Source: Okeania sp. SIO2C9 (GTDB lineage Bacteria > Cyanobacteriota > Cyanobacteriia > Cyanobacteriales > Microcoleaceae). Taken from it: a stretch of 64,000 bases of DNA. Positions 50,256-60,592 of this stretch are shown one piece after another. The notes beneath the pieces were generated by a model that saw only the letters and a list, made by a program, of their open reading frames with translations, ran no database searches and was not told the origin of the DNA. The stretch lies in contig NZ_JAAHGO010000002.1 in assembly GCF_010672455.1 (NCBI RefSeq), positions 186,001 through 250,000 on the forward strand. Reading direction: 5' to 3'. The first letter of the stretch is position 1. Each line of letters opens with the position of its first letter. The position numbers and the translations under genes were made by a program.

Positions 50256-50699
50256 ATGATTACTCAATGCATGATTCCAGTCCTTAAGTCTCCCCAAGAT
50301 TATCAAGCATATCGTATTAGTCCCCATGATAGTAATCGATTAGCAATTATTTTCGACCCTGTAATTGCAAATGCTTCTTTAACTGTATGTTTAGAAATTT
50401 TTGATGTGGGGGGAAAAACTCCTCCAAATCGACATAATTTAGCGGTAGAAATGTTCTTTATTATTAAAGGAGAAGGAAGGGCAATATGTGATGGAAAATC
50501 TGTTAATATTCGTGCTGGTGATAGTATTCTAGTACCACCAACAGGGATTCATGTCATAGAAAATACTGGCTTAACTCGTCTCTATGCTTTATGTATTATG
50601 GTACCCAATGAAGATTTTGCCGAACTAATTCGTAGTGGAATACCAGTAGATTTAGACGAAGAAGATATGCAAGTTCTTTCTCGCTCAAGTTGTATTTAA
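50256..50699 (+). CDS. Cupin-domain protein
   Basis: 147 residues with one beta-barrel cupin domain. The core reads VEMFFIIKGEGRAICDG, then VNIRAGDSILVPPTGIHVIEN. The metal-binding set is incomplete to the eye: RHNLAVE supplies a His and a Glu, and TGIHVIE a further His. It may be an isomerase, oxygenase or ligand-binding accessory; function is not assigned. Two Met codons (50256, 50271) are possible starts. It sits between the isochorismatase-like and CocE/NonD hydrolase genes on one strand, so they may serve one pathway. Confidence 0.85.
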   Translation: MITQCMIPVLKSPQDYQAYRISPHDSNRLAIIFDPVIANASLTVCLEIFDVGGKTPPNRHNLAVEMFFIIKGEGRAICDGKSVNIRAGDSILVPPTGIHVIENTGLTRLYALCIMVPNEDFAELIRSGIPVDLDEEDMQVLSRSSCI

Positions 50700-50709
50700 G
50701 AAGGAAGAA

Positions 50710-51437
50710 GTTCATTAATGGATAATGGATAATGGATAATGGATAATGGATAATTACCTCTGGTTAAAACCGTTACGGAATTGAATATAAGGAAATATTA
50801 TTTCTTCTCTTGGTCGATTAGATATGGTTAGGAAACCCATCCATCCCACCCTACGGGAAGCTACGAATATCGACCGTTTTTTCCCCTTAAAAGGGGAGGC
50901 TTTAAACCAGAATTATTTAATTATTAGTTATTAATAATTAATTATTAATTATTAATTATTCGGTAAGCATTTCCTGCGGAATGCTGCGCAAACAGCAGTC
51001 AGCTATCAGCTTTATTACCTTTAAAGGAGAAAAAGGCAATTTTATCAAAGCTTCAGAGTACGAATATCTGGTTGAGAATGTAGTAGAAATTAAAGGGTGC
51101 ATCTCATATTTGCAAAAATACTTTTTTCCTAAGACATCTCCAATAATAAAAAATAAAATCTGTATTTATCTACATTCAACAATGAATAATGAATAATGAA
51201 TAATGAATAATGAATAATGAATAATGAATAATGAATAATGAATAATGAATAATGAATAATGAATAATTACCTCTCCATGAATTGAAGAGGATTGACAAAG
51301 AGATGAAAATTTTTCTTCACAGGAGTCGATTGGATATGGCTCCTTTGACCTCGCCATCCCATCCTACGGAATGCTGCACAAACGACCGCTTATTATCCCC
51401 TATCCAAGGGGAGGCGCATACCCACAATTTTTCGGTA
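50710..51437. repeat. Two REP-2 copies and a long (AATGAAT)n run
   Basis: (AATGGAT)n leads into a REP-2 copy at 50751-50918. 51181-51263 is about 12 units of AATGAAT, leading into a second REP-2 copy (51264-51430, TAATTACCTCTCCATGAATT ... GGGGAGGCGCATACCC). The heptamer abuts the REP-2 end in both cases. Confidence 0.82.
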
Positions 51438-51620
51438 AACTTTACAGAATAAAAGATAAAAAAGAATAAAAATATTGTTTTTTAATTCTCTTATATTTCA
51501 AGAGAAGCAATTATTAATTGTTAATTACTAAGAAAATTAAAATTTAGGTGGTGTGTTACATTTCATTAACGCACCCTACTGATAACTGATAACTGAATTG
51601 AACTACTGCCTACTCCCAAA

Positions 51621-53243
51621 ATGAAAGTTTTACCCAAAGAAACAGCTTCAATATTTACCAGAGATGAAGTACGTCTAGATGCTGATATTTATCGTCCTGA
51701 TGCAAAAGGTGAATTTCCAGTACTATTAATGCGACAACCTTATGGTAGAGCGATCGCTTCCACAGTAGTCTATGCTCATCCAAAATGGTATGCTTCTCAT
51801 GGTTATATTGTGATTATTCAAGATGTACGAGGTAGAGGTACATCTGAAGGAGAATTTCAACTATTTACCCATGAAATTGAAGATGGAATTGATACTATTA
51901 ATTGGGCAGCAAATTTACCAGGTAGCAATGGCAAAATAGGGATGTATGGATTCTCTTATCAAGGCATGACTCAACTATATGCTGCTAGTGCTAAACTTCC
52001 TGCTTTAAAAACAATTTGTCCTGCTATGATTGCTGATAATTTATATTCAGAATGGGCTTATGAAGGAGGAGCATTTCGTTTACAAACTAACTTGGGTTGG
52101 GCAATTCAACTAGCAACAGAAACTGCCCGTTTACGAGGAGATGAACAAGCTTATCAAGAACTCTATCGAGCTGCTAAAAATTTGTCTTTTTCTACTCCAA
52201 TTCCTGCTTTATTGGAAGTAATGAATAAGTATGCACCAGATTCTTTTTATCATCAATGGTTAGAAAATTATCAACCTGGTGAATACTGGCAAAATCTGTC
52301 ACCAAATTTAGAAAATATAGACCTACCAATGCTACATATTGGTGGTTGGTTTGATACTTATTTACGAGGTACAATTAATTTTTATCAAAAAATATCTTGT
52401 CGTAGTAAATTCCTGCAAAAATTAATAGTAGGTCCTTGGTCTCATATTCCTTGGGGAAGAAAACTAGGAACTATAAATTATGGTTTAACAGCTTCTAACC
52501 CCATAGATGATTTACAAATATTATGGTTTGACCAATTTCTCAAAGGAATAAATACAGGAATATTAGAGCGATCGCCTGTTTCTTTATTTGAGATGGGAAG
52601 TAACGAATGGCGTAATTTTAATTCCTGGCCGAGTAATAACGATCAGTTTTATTATTTAGCTAGTACAGGACTTGCAAATATGAGAGAAGATTCAGGGAAA
52701 CTCAACGATAATTGTCCTGACATTTCTACTGATGATATATTCGTACATGACCCTTGGCGACCCGTTCCAGCATTAGGTGGTCATGCCACATTTCCAGCAG
52801 GTTCTTTTGAACGTTCAGAATTAGATTGTCGTACCGATATTTTGACTTATACTTCTGAATTTTTAACAGAAGATTTACACATAGCTGGAGATATTTATGT
52901 AGAAGTATATTGTACAGCAGATACCAGTAGTTTTGACCTTTCGGCTGTGTTATCTGAAGTTAAACCAAACGGCAATGTTTATAATTTTACCCAAGGTTAT
53001 ATCAAGGTTATTTCTAACGATCTACCAGTGAAAATATCTTTACAGCCAACTTGTATAAAAATTGAGAAAGGTAATGCTCTTAGACTGAGTTTAAGTGCAG
53101 CTTGTTTTCCTGCATATTTAATTAATCCTGGCATAGATAAACCGCCAAAAGAAGTACGATTAATTGATGCAAAAATTATTACTATAACTGTTAGTTCAGG
53201 AAAAAATAATCCTTCACAAATTTCTTTATCTAAGTTAAATTAG
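51621..53243 (+). CDS. CocE/NonD-family (peptidase S15-like) hydrolase
   Basis: A 540-residue alpha/beta hydrolase of the X-Pro dipeptidyl-peptidase/cocaine esterase group. The nucleophile Ser is in GMYGFSYQGMTQL, the oxyanion region in RQPYGRA, the acid in LHIGGWFDTYL and the His in VGPWSHIPWG. The C-terminal jelly-roll (from DILTYTSEFLTEDLHIAG) is complete. No signal peptide is seen, so it is likely cytoplasmic. Family members cleave esters or amides of acyl groups; the substrate here is unknown. It follows the isochorismatase-like and cupin genes. Confidence 0.92.
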   Translation: MKVLPKETASIFTRDEVRLDADIYRPDAKGEFPVLLMRQPYGRAIASTVVYAHPKWYASHGYIVIIQDVRGRGTSEGEFQLFTHEIEDGIDTINWAANLPGSNGKIGMYGFSYQGMTQLYAASAKLPALKTICPAMIADNLYSEWAYEGGAFRLQTNLGWAIQLATETARLRGDEQAYQELYRAAKNLSFSTPIPALLEVMNKYAPDSFYHQWLENYQPGEYWQNLSPNLENIDLPMLHIGGWFDTYLRGTINFYQKISCRSKFLQKLIVGPWSHIPWGRKLGTINYGLTASNPIDDLQILWFDQFLKGINTGILERSPVSLFEMGSNEWRNFNSWPSNNDQFYYLASTGLANMREDSGKLNDNCPDISTDDIFVHDPWRPVPALGGHATFPAGSFERSELDCRTDILTYTSEFLTEDLHIAGDIYVEVYCTADTSSFDLSAVLSEVKPNGNVYNFTQGYIKVISNDLPVKISLQPTCIKIEKGNALRLSLSAACFPAYLINPGIDKPPKEVRLIDAKIITITVSSGKNNPSQISLSKLN

Positions 53244-53868
53244 GGGATAATTTTAAGGTAAGGGTCATTTCAGTTATCAGTTATCAGTTATCAGTTATCA
53301 GTACCTCTGCAATAAGGAGGCTTGAAATCTGAAATATTCTCTTTTTTTATCCCCTTAAAAGGGGAGGCGCATACCCAGAATTTTTCGGTAAGAAAGAAGG
53401 AAGAGGGAAGACGGAAGATAAAAGAAGGCTTAAAAGTCTGAAAAAAAACTTAAATTTCCTCTAGATATTCACACTTAGGTTTACACAAACAATAAAGTGG
53501 GGACATAATATTATTCCTTGATTATCAAAAACATAACCTTATCATACCAATTTGATAAATATTTGTTACAAATGGTAGGGAATAGGGTTCAAAGACATAA
53601 GATATTTTGGTTTAATACCGATAATCGTTACAAACGCTGAACCATTATTCTTGCTTAAGAACTGAAGCTTTAATGAAGTAAAGCATTATTTTTGGGAACT
53701 GTTATTATAGTAGTCGAAGCAAAGGTTAAGACAGTTCAAAAGTTTAAAACTCACATAAAGTAATATTTTTCTTTCTTCCTTCTTCCTTCTTCCTTCTTCC
53801 TTCTTCCTTCTTCCTTCTTTCTTCTGCTATATAATAATTTTGAGAAGTAAACTAAAAAATATATAAAT
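53244..53868. repeat. Spacer of element fragments and heptamers
   Basis: (TTATCAG)n at 53270-53301; a REP-2 right end at 53341-53390; a MITE-6 right part ending GGACATAATAT at 53511; a MITE-3 end (ATACCAATTTGATAAATATT) at 53545; and (CTTCCTT)n at 53773-53822. Confidence 0.7.
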
Positions 53869-54540
53869 ATGTTCTATCATCGTAGTCTTTTAGAAATTGC
53901 TGAATATATTTTTATTACTGCTTCTGTTGTAGGAATTTTTGCAAATTATATATTCGATAAACCAATTATTTATGCAGTAGGATGTGTTTTAATCTCTCTG
54001 TTAATTAATTTAGCTAACCGACATAAATTAGCAGCACAAATTCAAGTAATTAAATTTGATACTACTGGAAAACTAGAGCAATATCAAGAGTCAATTTCCC
54101 AAATGATTTCCCAGTTACAAAATAGTATAGCTTTTTTTGAATCTACTGCTAAAAACTTAGAAGAAGATCGGGAAAATCTCAAAATTAAACCTTTGCTGGA
54201 AACGATGAAAAGTTTGTCTAATCGATTTAATATTCAGGAGCAAACTATTAAACTGTTACAAACAGAGCTAGAAATGATTTCTCAGCAGTTTAAACAACGA
54301 CCAGAATTACAGCAAATTAATGATTTAACAAGTGTAATTATTGATTTACAGCAGTTTATTAATAAATTACCAGAGTGGAGCGACCTACGACAACATCAGT
54401 TTCAAAAGTTAGAAGAAAAAGTTAATCATGCTTTGCATAAACTTGAGGAAAGTATTGCAGAAGGAAAAAGGGAAACTGTTGAAGAAGGAAGAAGGAAGAA
54501 GGAAGAAATGGATGGGGACTCAAACTACAACCAATTGTAA
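53869..54540 (+). CDS. Membrane-anchored coiled-coil protein, unknown
   Basis: 223 residues, family not recognised. Two closely spaced hydrophobic segments (YIFITASVVGIFANYIF and IIYAVGCVLISLLINLA) form a hairpin anchor. Residues 60-200 are a long Gln/Glu/Leu-rich coiled coil (EQYQESISQMISQLQNSI). This plan is common in cyanobacterial proteins of unknown role. The last 25 residues (EEGRRKKEEMDGDSNYNQL) come from a GAAGGAA repeat followed by a dispersed repeat that also occurs at 49845-49920, so the native C-terminus was probably replaced. Confidence 0.75.
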   Translation: MFYHRSLLEIAEYIFITASVVGIFANYIFDKPIIYAVGCVLISLLINLANRHKLAAQIQVIKFDTTGKLEQYQESISQMISQLQNSIAFFESTAKNLEEDRENLKIKPLLETMKSLSNRFNIQEQTIKLLQTELEMISQQFKQRPELQQINDLTSVIIDLQQFINKLPEWSDLRQHQFQKLEEKVNHALHKLEESIAEGKRETVEEGRRKKEEMDGDSNYNQL

Positions 54541-54751
54541 TATGAAAGACCAGATTGAATCTAAATTGAGATTCACAATACTAGATAATAAACTTCAAGA
54601 TATAGCAATCCTAAATCATTAATTATAATTTGACTATTCCCTTTTCGATGATCATCTATAAGATCTCAACAATGAAATAAGTAATTGCCAATAATCTTCC
54701 AGATATTAATATCATAAAATTTAAGATACCCCTGAAAATTATCATTATCAA

Positions 54752-55672
54752 TCAATTATTTCTTGACGACTTAACGTGCTTAACTAATAATCGAGCGATC
54801 GCTTCGAGCTGTTTATGATTAAAACTTTTAATAATTAATTTAACTACCTCTTTAGGGTCTTTTGGCAAAGTTACTTTTTTCTGTTCAGAAGCTGTTGCTA
54901 TTTCCTTAAGGTCTTGACTCTCCACTATTTCCTGTACTTTTCCTGCTTGGATCAACTCACCTGCTTGATTAAGTTCTTTAATAATTACAGGAGCTAGAAT
55001 TTGATAAGACAATTTAGAACTAGCGATCGCCTGTCGAGAATATGTAACTAAAGTATTCCAAATTTCTGTATTTTTATCCAACTTCAACAAACCATTACAA
55101 ACCTCTGTAAGCTGTTTTCTCGAATCAGGAGAGTCAGCCTGTTTAAACACTTCCAACATTTCTTTTAACTTACTCTTAACTTGTTGAGCAAATTTAGATT
55201 TAGATATTGTCTTCCCATTTCCAGAAGCAGTAGATTGAGAAACAGTGCCACCACTCACCAAAGTATTCAAATTAGTTTCTAATTCTGAAAAAATAGGCAA
55301 AGCATTATCAACAATTTCTTGTCCCTCTTCTTCCCTCAAACCATAGGGACCTTGCAGACGTTCTACTAAATCTTTGAGAGTATCATATCCTTTTAAAAAT
55401 TGAGACTCTACTGTTTGGTCAATATCAACAGGATTTTCGCGGATTATTTTGAAACAATCTTCTAAACGGTGAGCTACCTTTTGTACACTGTGTATTCCTA
55501 ACATAGCAGCCCCACCTTTGACAGAATGAGCTGCTCTAAACATATCATTAATAGTTTCAGAATCTGACATTGTAGACTTCAAATCTACCAACCCATTTTC
55601 TAGGGTAACTAAATGTTCTTCTGCTTCTAATATAAATAATTGTTTAATCCGATCATCTTGTTCTGTTGACAC
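54752..55672 (-). CDS. Hpt-domain phosphotransfer protein (CheA N-terminal-like)
   Basis: 306 residues. The N-terminal 110 are a histidine phosphotransfer domain, with phospho-accepting His in FRAAHSVKGGAAMLG and the second-helix motif AHRLEDCFKIIREN. The remaining part is helical with no kinase ATP site, so it cannot autophosphorylate and must relay phosphate between other proteins. In cyanobacteria similar stand-alone Hpt proteins act in split CheA systems for pili-based motility; I infer only a relay role here. The start is GTG with AGGAG eight bases upstream. It faces the 53869 gene tail to tail. Confidence 0.88.
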   Translation of the reverse strand: MSTEQDDRIKQLFILEAEEHLVTLENGLVDLKSTMSDSETINDMFRAAHSVKGGAAMLGIHSVQKVAHRLEDCFKIIRENPVDIDQTVESQFLKGYDTLKDLVERLQGPYGLREEEGQEIVDNALPIFSELETNLNTLVSGGTVSQSTASGNGKTISKSKFAQQVKSKLKEMLEVFKQADSPDSRKQLTEVCNGLLKLDKNTEIWNTLVTYSRQAIASSKLSYQILAPVIIKELNQAGELIQAGKVQEIVESQDLKEIATASEQKKVTLPKDPKEVVKLIIKSFNHKQLEAIARLLVKHVKSSRNN

Positions 55673-56640
55673 AATATTTCTCCTAAAAATTACAATTATT
55701 CACTAATTAAGTAAGAAAAAAAGGAGTTCAGTATAAAACTCCATTGACTTGAAGTTACTACTTCTATTCTAGCATTAATAACTGGAGTTCTAAAAGCATC
55801 TTATATGTAATTAACTACATCTATTTTAATCCTTTTTTGACTGAGAGTTAGCAGATAATTTAATGTTAACTAGCTGTCAGTTATCAGCTTGGGTTGAAAT
55901 CCCTGACTTGTACAAGTAGGATAATTTAAGAAGGGTTAAAATTCCCTTTTCAAGTGCATTTATCTCAGTTTCAGCTATTGATCGCTCCCTGTTTGGCGAG
56001 CATTCCTTTGAGGAAATGCTGACTGCAGCAATTGCCGTTTGCGGAGCATTCCGTCAGGAAACCCCTTTGATTTTTGTGCCCTACATTATGTCAAATCTTG
56101 TAATGAGGAGAAGGAGATACGGAGATGGAGAGATGGGGATATGGGGAGATGGGAGATGGGGATATGGGGAGATGGGGAGATGGGGAGATGGGAGATGGAG
56201 AGATGGGGATATGGGGGCTAAGGGGAGTAGGGATATGCTAAAATATAGCATTACTATTCAGAAATGGTATTATTACAGACCAAAAGCTTAAAACTCAGAC
56301 AACACAATATTTTTCCTTCTTCCCTCCTCCCTCAGGGCTAATTCATTGTCGTTAGAGAATATTTACCGAAAAATTAATAATTCAATAATTCAATAATTCA
56401 ATAATTCGCGCCTTGAAGCCTCCCCTTTCAAGGGGAAAAAAATAAATTTTTTCGGAGTTGGTCAATCCTCTTCCTTTTAGGGAAGGGAGAGGTAATTATC
56501 AATTATCCATTATCAATTATCCATTATTGAAAACCCTATATTTTTTTGATATCCTGTGCTTTCCACACTACCCCACACTCCCCATCCCTTTTTTCTCTGG
56601 TGATAATAAATTGATCCTTCCCTCTTCCCCAACCAGGACC
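55673..56640. repeat. Spacer with G-rich minisatellite and REP-2 copy
   Basis: 56111-56218 is an irregular GGAGATGGG/GGATATGGG array. Reading frames over it are artefacts. 56370-56500 is a REP-2 copy (GAAGCCTCCCCTTTCAAGG ... GGGAGAGGTAATTA) with (AATTCAAT)n and (ATTATCA)n borders. Confidence 0.7.
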
Positions 56641-57828
56641 TTAATGGCCTAAATAGCGATTATGCCAATATTTATAAGCAGCATAAGCCAAAGTAACCAC
56701 ACAAGTTACAATAGCAGATTCATCTACCTCAAACTGAGGATGATGCAGAGGATAGTTAGGTTTGTCTTTGTGTCCCACTCCTAAACGAAACATCATACCT
56801 GGAACTTCCTTCAGATACATAGAAAAGTCTTCCGCACCGAGGGAAGGCTCAGGTAAAATACAAACCCGATCGCTACCCCAAGCTTCCAAAGAAACTGACT
56901 CGACCAATTGAGTCAATGCTGGGTCATTTTGCACAGATGGTACTCCCTGACGATAATTCAGCTCATACTTAGCGCCATAAGAATGACAAATATTAGCCAC
57001 AATATTTTCAATCCATGCAGGTAAAACCTTATGGGTATCTGGATGAAGCGATCGCACAGTTCCCCACATTTTTACTTGGTCAGATATCACATTTGGCGCT
57101 CTTCCGCCACTAATCTTACCAATTGTTAACACTACAGGTCTTAAAGGATTATGAGTTCTACTAATGGCCTGCTGTAAATTAGTAATTACTTGGGAAGCGA
57201 TCCAAATTGCATCAATAGCTTCATGGGGACGGGCACCATGACCAGACTCCCCAATAATTGTCAGTTCCAAATCATCAGCAGCAGCAGTTAGTACCCCGTG
57301 ACGAATACCCACCGAACCTGCTGGAATAGTTGGGTAAACATGGACTCCTAAAATTCCCTGTACATCCTCAAGTGCCCCATCTTCAATCATCCAACTTGCA
57401 CCTTGGGCAATTTCCTCTGCTGGTTGAAACAGAAACCGAACATTACCTGGTAAGGGTTCTCCCAATTCAGATAATACCATTGCCGCCCCTAGTCCTACAG
57501 TTGTATGGACATCGTGACCACAAGCGTGCATAATGCCAGTATTACGGGAAGCAAAATCTAAATTAGTACATTCTTTAATCGGCAAAGCATCCATATCGGT
57601 ACGAATAGCCAACCATTGATTATTACTATTAACTTTGAGTTCTCCCAGAACACCAGTTTTACCTATAGACTCTCGTACATGAAGACCACAGGAAGACAGC
57701 ACACCTGCAACATAAGCAGCCGTTTGGTACTCTTGGCCACTTAATTCTGGGTGAGAGTGAATATGACGACGAATTTCAATCATACGGGGGGCCAGGGTAG
57801 CTGTTAAATCTTTAATTTTAGTTAGCAT
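56641..57828 (-). CDS. M20-family amidohydrolase (IAA-amino acid hydrolase-like)
   Basis: A 395-residue zinc or manganese aminoacylase/carboxypeptidase-type enzyme. Metal ligands are in MHACGHDVHTTVG, PAEEIAQGA, GVHVYPT and LGAEDFSMY, and the dimerisation-domain motif GESGHGARPHEAIDA is complete. It probably hydrolyses N-acyl or peptide-like amides of amino acids; the substrate is unknown. The ATG at 57828 (MLTKIKDLTATLAPRM) is preferred to the one at 57888, because the extra leader is not family-like. It is divergent from the MscS gene. Confidence 0.92.
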   Translation of the reverse strand: MLTKIKDLTATLAPRMIEIRRHIHSHPELSGQEYQTAAYVAGVLSSCGLHVRESIGKTGVLGELKVNSNNQWLAIRTDMDALPIKECTNLDFASRNTGIMHACGHDVHTTVGLGAAMVLSELGEPLPGNVRFLFQPAEEIAQGASWMIEDGALEDVQGILGVHVYPTIPAGSVGIRHGVLTAAADDLELTIIGESGHGARPHEAIDAIWIASQVITNLQQAISRTHNPLRPVVLTIGKISGGRAPNVISDQVKMWGTVRSLHPDTHKVLPAWIENIVANICHSYGAKYELNYRQGVPSVQNDPALTQLVESVSLEAWGSDRVCILPEPSLGAEDFSMYLKEVPGMMFRLGVGHKDKPNYPLHHPQFEVDESAIVTCVVTLAYAAYKYWHNRYLGH

Positions 57829-58138
57829 AGATAATTTATATTTGTGTAGTATAGAGTCTATCTCAAGTACATTAAATGATGATAACAAAGGGGAATTATC
57901 CTTGGAAATTATTAAGCAATAAGTTTTGCTGGAAATGGCGATCGCCGACCGTTGTATTATATGAGGATCGATCTCTGAGTGTCTTTTGAATCCTACTTAA
58001 CTTTGAGATAAATTTGTTTTATTTAGATAGGAGTGATCGCCAACCGTTTGCCTAAAACTAAAAAATAGCTGAATGCTAAATACTTATCTATTAACTGAAA
58101 AACTACTAAATTATTCAAGGAATCTGACTTTATTAATC

Positions 58139-59293
58139 ATGGAAAAATTTTGGCAAAGTCTGATAAATATTACAATTCTAGATATACCAGCAAGAAAAAT
58201 ATTTTTTATTGCTCTGGCTTTAATAGGAATATTAGGATTAAAAGAACTATTCAGCATAATATTAATTAAGCAAGTTGAGGCTTTAACTCGTCATACAAAA
58301 ACTACCCTTGACGATCAATTAATTGCATCTGTTAAACAGCCGATAGGGTGGTTTATCTATATACTTGGATTGTGGATTCTACAATTAATATTAACAGATT
58401 CTATTTCTCCCCAATTAAATCAAATAGTCACAGGAATTATTAACTTAGCAATAGTAGGTAATTTTTCACTAATTATCTACCGTATCTCTCCGATATTAGG
58501 AGAATTTTTTAGTAATTTATCAGCTCAAACTGAGACTGAATTAGATGATATTATTAGCCCTTATCTGCCGATATTATTTAGGTTTACTGCTATCCTGATT
58601 TTTGGCTTAAAAGCAGGAGAATTATTACTAGGAACTTCTGTTACTGCAATCTTTGGTTTAGTCGGTGGCGCTGGTTTAACGTTAGGTTTATTATTTAAGG
58701 ATGTTATTAGTGATTGGTTAGCTACAATTGTAATTTACAGTGACAGCTTGTATCGTGAAAATGATTTGATTTTACTACCAAGTGGTGTTTTGGGGCAGGT
58801 TACGAAAATTGGTATTAGAAGTACAACAGTTTATTTAAAGTTTAAGGGAGCTATCCAGAAAGTTCCTAACTCTAAAATGATTGATGGCAACATCAAAAAT
58901 TTCTGCCAACAGCCAATTGAAAATCGGAAAGCAGCTATTGATTTATTCATTAAAATTGACGGAATTTCAGCTCAGAAAATAGCCGATATTAATGAGAAAA
59001 TTCGACAAATTCCTAAATCAATTGACATTTTAGATGATTCTTGTCTGGTGAGATTTGATGGATTAGACAGAAATGCTCGCGTGATTAGAGTAATTGGATA
59101 TACTAACAATTTAGATAAGTATTATAGCTCTTATGACAAATTAAATTTGGCAATTTTGGCTTTATTGGAGCAAGAGGGAATAGATTTATTTAATATTAAT
59201 ATTATTAGTGATACAGAAACTTATAAAAGTTGGCAGTCTAGTCAAAATTTAGGGATTGAACAAGGGAATAGAGAATATATAAATCCTATTTAA
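58139..59293 (+). CDS. MscS-family mechanosensitive channel
   Basis: A small-conductance mechanosensitive channel-type protein, 384 residues from the ATG at 58139 (406 from an ATG at 58073). It has four or five membrane helices (IFFIALALIGILGLKEL, PIGWFIYILGLWILQLIL, and a pore helix with GLVGGAGLTLGLLFKDVISD). The beta domain LYRENDLILLPSGVLGQVTKIGIRS and a C-terminal alpha/beta domain follow. The earlier ATG lies in a GCTGAATGCT string that is repeated elsewhere, so the later start is favoured. It likely releases solutes on hypo-osmotic shock. Confidence 0.9.
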   Translation: MEKFWQSLINITILDIPARKIFFIALALIGILGLKELFSIILIKQVEALTRHTKTTLDDQLIASVKQPIGWFIYILGLWILQLILTDSISPQLNQIVTGIINLAIVGNFSLIIYRISPILGEFFSNLSAQTETELDDIISPYLPILFRFTAILIFGLKAGELLLGTSVTAIFGLVGGAGLTLGLLFKDVISDWLATIVIYSDSLYRENDLILLPSGVLGQVTKIGIRSTTVYLKFKGAIQKVPNSKMIDGNIKNFCQQPIENRKAAIDLFIKIDGISAQKIADINEKIRQIPKSIDILDDSCLVRFDGLDRNARVIRVIGYTNNLDKYYSSYDKLNLAILALLEQEGIDLFNINIISDTETYKSWQSSQNLGIEQGNREYINPI

Positions 59294-59323
59294 GTTGTAA
59301 TATTTTCCTGGCAGCTAGGAGTC

Positions 59324-59508
59324 ATATCAAGTTCGGTAGCATCGTTATTGTCAAGGTAAGGAAGAAGGAAGAAGGAAGAGGGAAGAAGTGAAGAGGGAAG
59401 AAGGCTTTAGTTATCTAGAATAGAAGACTTAAAAGTCCAAAAAACCTGAAATTTTTTGTAGATATTCACCCTTGGGTTTACACAAACGATAAAGTGCGGA
59501 CATGATAT
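59324..59508. mobile_element. MITE-6, intact 185-bp copy
   Basis: ATATCAAGTTCGG ... GCGGACATGATAT, with a single C outside each end. Removing it with one C joins GGAGT-C-AGGAATCAGGAGTCAG, a continuous AGGAGTC repeat. Confidence 0.82.
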
Positions 59509-59588
59509 CAGGAATCAGGAGTCAGGAGTCATAGTTTTCAATGTTTTCAACTCAGATTAACTATTAGAAAAAATATTACCAAATAATT

Positions 59589-59859
59589 AGGGTTTGCGCT
59601 TCACTAGTCTTTTAGTAGGACTAGCAGACAGGAGACAGGAGACAAGAGACAACCCACCCGCGCGCCCCTCCCAGGAGGGGATAAATGGCTTGGGAGCGAA
59701 GAGGTAGGGGTAAGAATTGTAAGAATGATTTTTCTCCCATAATCGTCCCAAAATACTAGCTTTTTGAGCGTTTTAGACGTGATACCAGGCACTTTTTTTG
59801 ACCCAAAAAATCCTAAAGTTTTTATATATCAATGCTTTTAGATTTAATCAGCAAGCCCT
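59589..59859. mobile_element. MITE-1 copy 7
   Basis: AGGGTTTGCGCTTC ... AATCAGCAAGCCCT, 271 bp, with AATT on both flanks. The inner part has gained a CCCGCGCGCCCCTCCCAGGA string. Confidence 0.85.
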
Positions 59860-59883
59860 AATTAATCGAAACTTCAGTATGCT

Positions 59884-60117
59884 CAGGACTTACGCAGAGA
59901 CTCTGCATATAGCGAGGGCGTTTTGCTCCGCAACATATAAAGCAGTCGAAGCAAAGGTTAGGACAGATAAAAAGCTTAAAACTCAGATAACGTAATACTT
60001 TTCCTTCTTCCTTCTTCCCTCTTCCTTCTTTCTTCTGCTATAAAGCAGCAGCTCTGCGTTAGCAAATGCCATTTGCCCCTACAGATGGTGGTTTAAAGGT
60101 CAATTTCGTAAGTCCTG
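59884..60117. mobile_element. MITE-7 copy 2, with extra internal sequence
   Basis: Ends CAGGACTTACG and CGTAAGTCCTG (perfect 11 bp), flanked by the duplication ATGCT at 59879-59883 and 60118-60122. The interior carries a (CTTCCTT)n run and a piece of the GGCAAATGGCATTTGC palindrome. Confidence 0.92.
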
Positions 60118-60203
60118 ATGCTGATTTTAGAGAGGCTAATTTGACTGATGCTAGCCTCCAAAATGCTGATTTAATGTTGGCAAATTTACAAGGTGCAAAA
60201 CTG

Positions 60204-60528
60204 ATATCATGTCCGGTAGCATCGGTATTGTATAGCGAAGGTAAGGAAGAAGGAAGAAGGAAGAGGGAAGAAGGCTTAAAAGCTTGAACAGGACTTACGC
60301 AAATTGATTTTAGCGAAGGTAAGGAAGAAGGAAGAAGGAAGAGGGAAGAAGGCTTAAAAGCTTGAACAGGACTTACGCAAATTGATTTTTAAGCACCATT
60401 TGTAAGAGTAAATAGTATTCTTTCTCGCTATATGTAGAGTCTCTGGGTAAGTCCTGTTGAAAAAACCTAAATTTCCTGTAGATATTCACCCTTGGATTTA
60501 CACAAACGCGCCCCAGCGGACATGATAT
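60204..60528. mobile_element. MITE-6 copy with nested MITE-7 and 78-bp tandem duplication
   Basis: ATATCATGTCCGG ... GCGGACATGATAT with G on both outer sides. Inside, TAGCGAAGGTAAGGAAGAAG recurs at 60233 and 60311 (78-bp duplication), and a MITE-7 copy is inserted at 60367. Confidence 0.92.
60367..60456. mobile_element. MITE-7 copy 3, nested
   Basis: CAGGACTTACGCAAATT ... CTGGGTAAGTCCTG, 90 bp, flanked by the duplication TTGAA (60362-60366 and 60457-60461). The related MITE-6 copies near 53440 and 59430 lack it. Confidence 0.9.
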
Positions 60529-60592
60529 GACACGAGCTAATCTAAAACACGCTAATCTTCAAGATGCAAAATTTCAGGCAGCTCAGATGGTT

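Noticed and set aside
51166-51357. Frame with repeated FIIHYSL
   Set aside because: Translation of the (AATGAAT)n heptamer run.
56016-56291. Frames over the GGAGATGGG array
   Set aside because: Minisatellite translation only.
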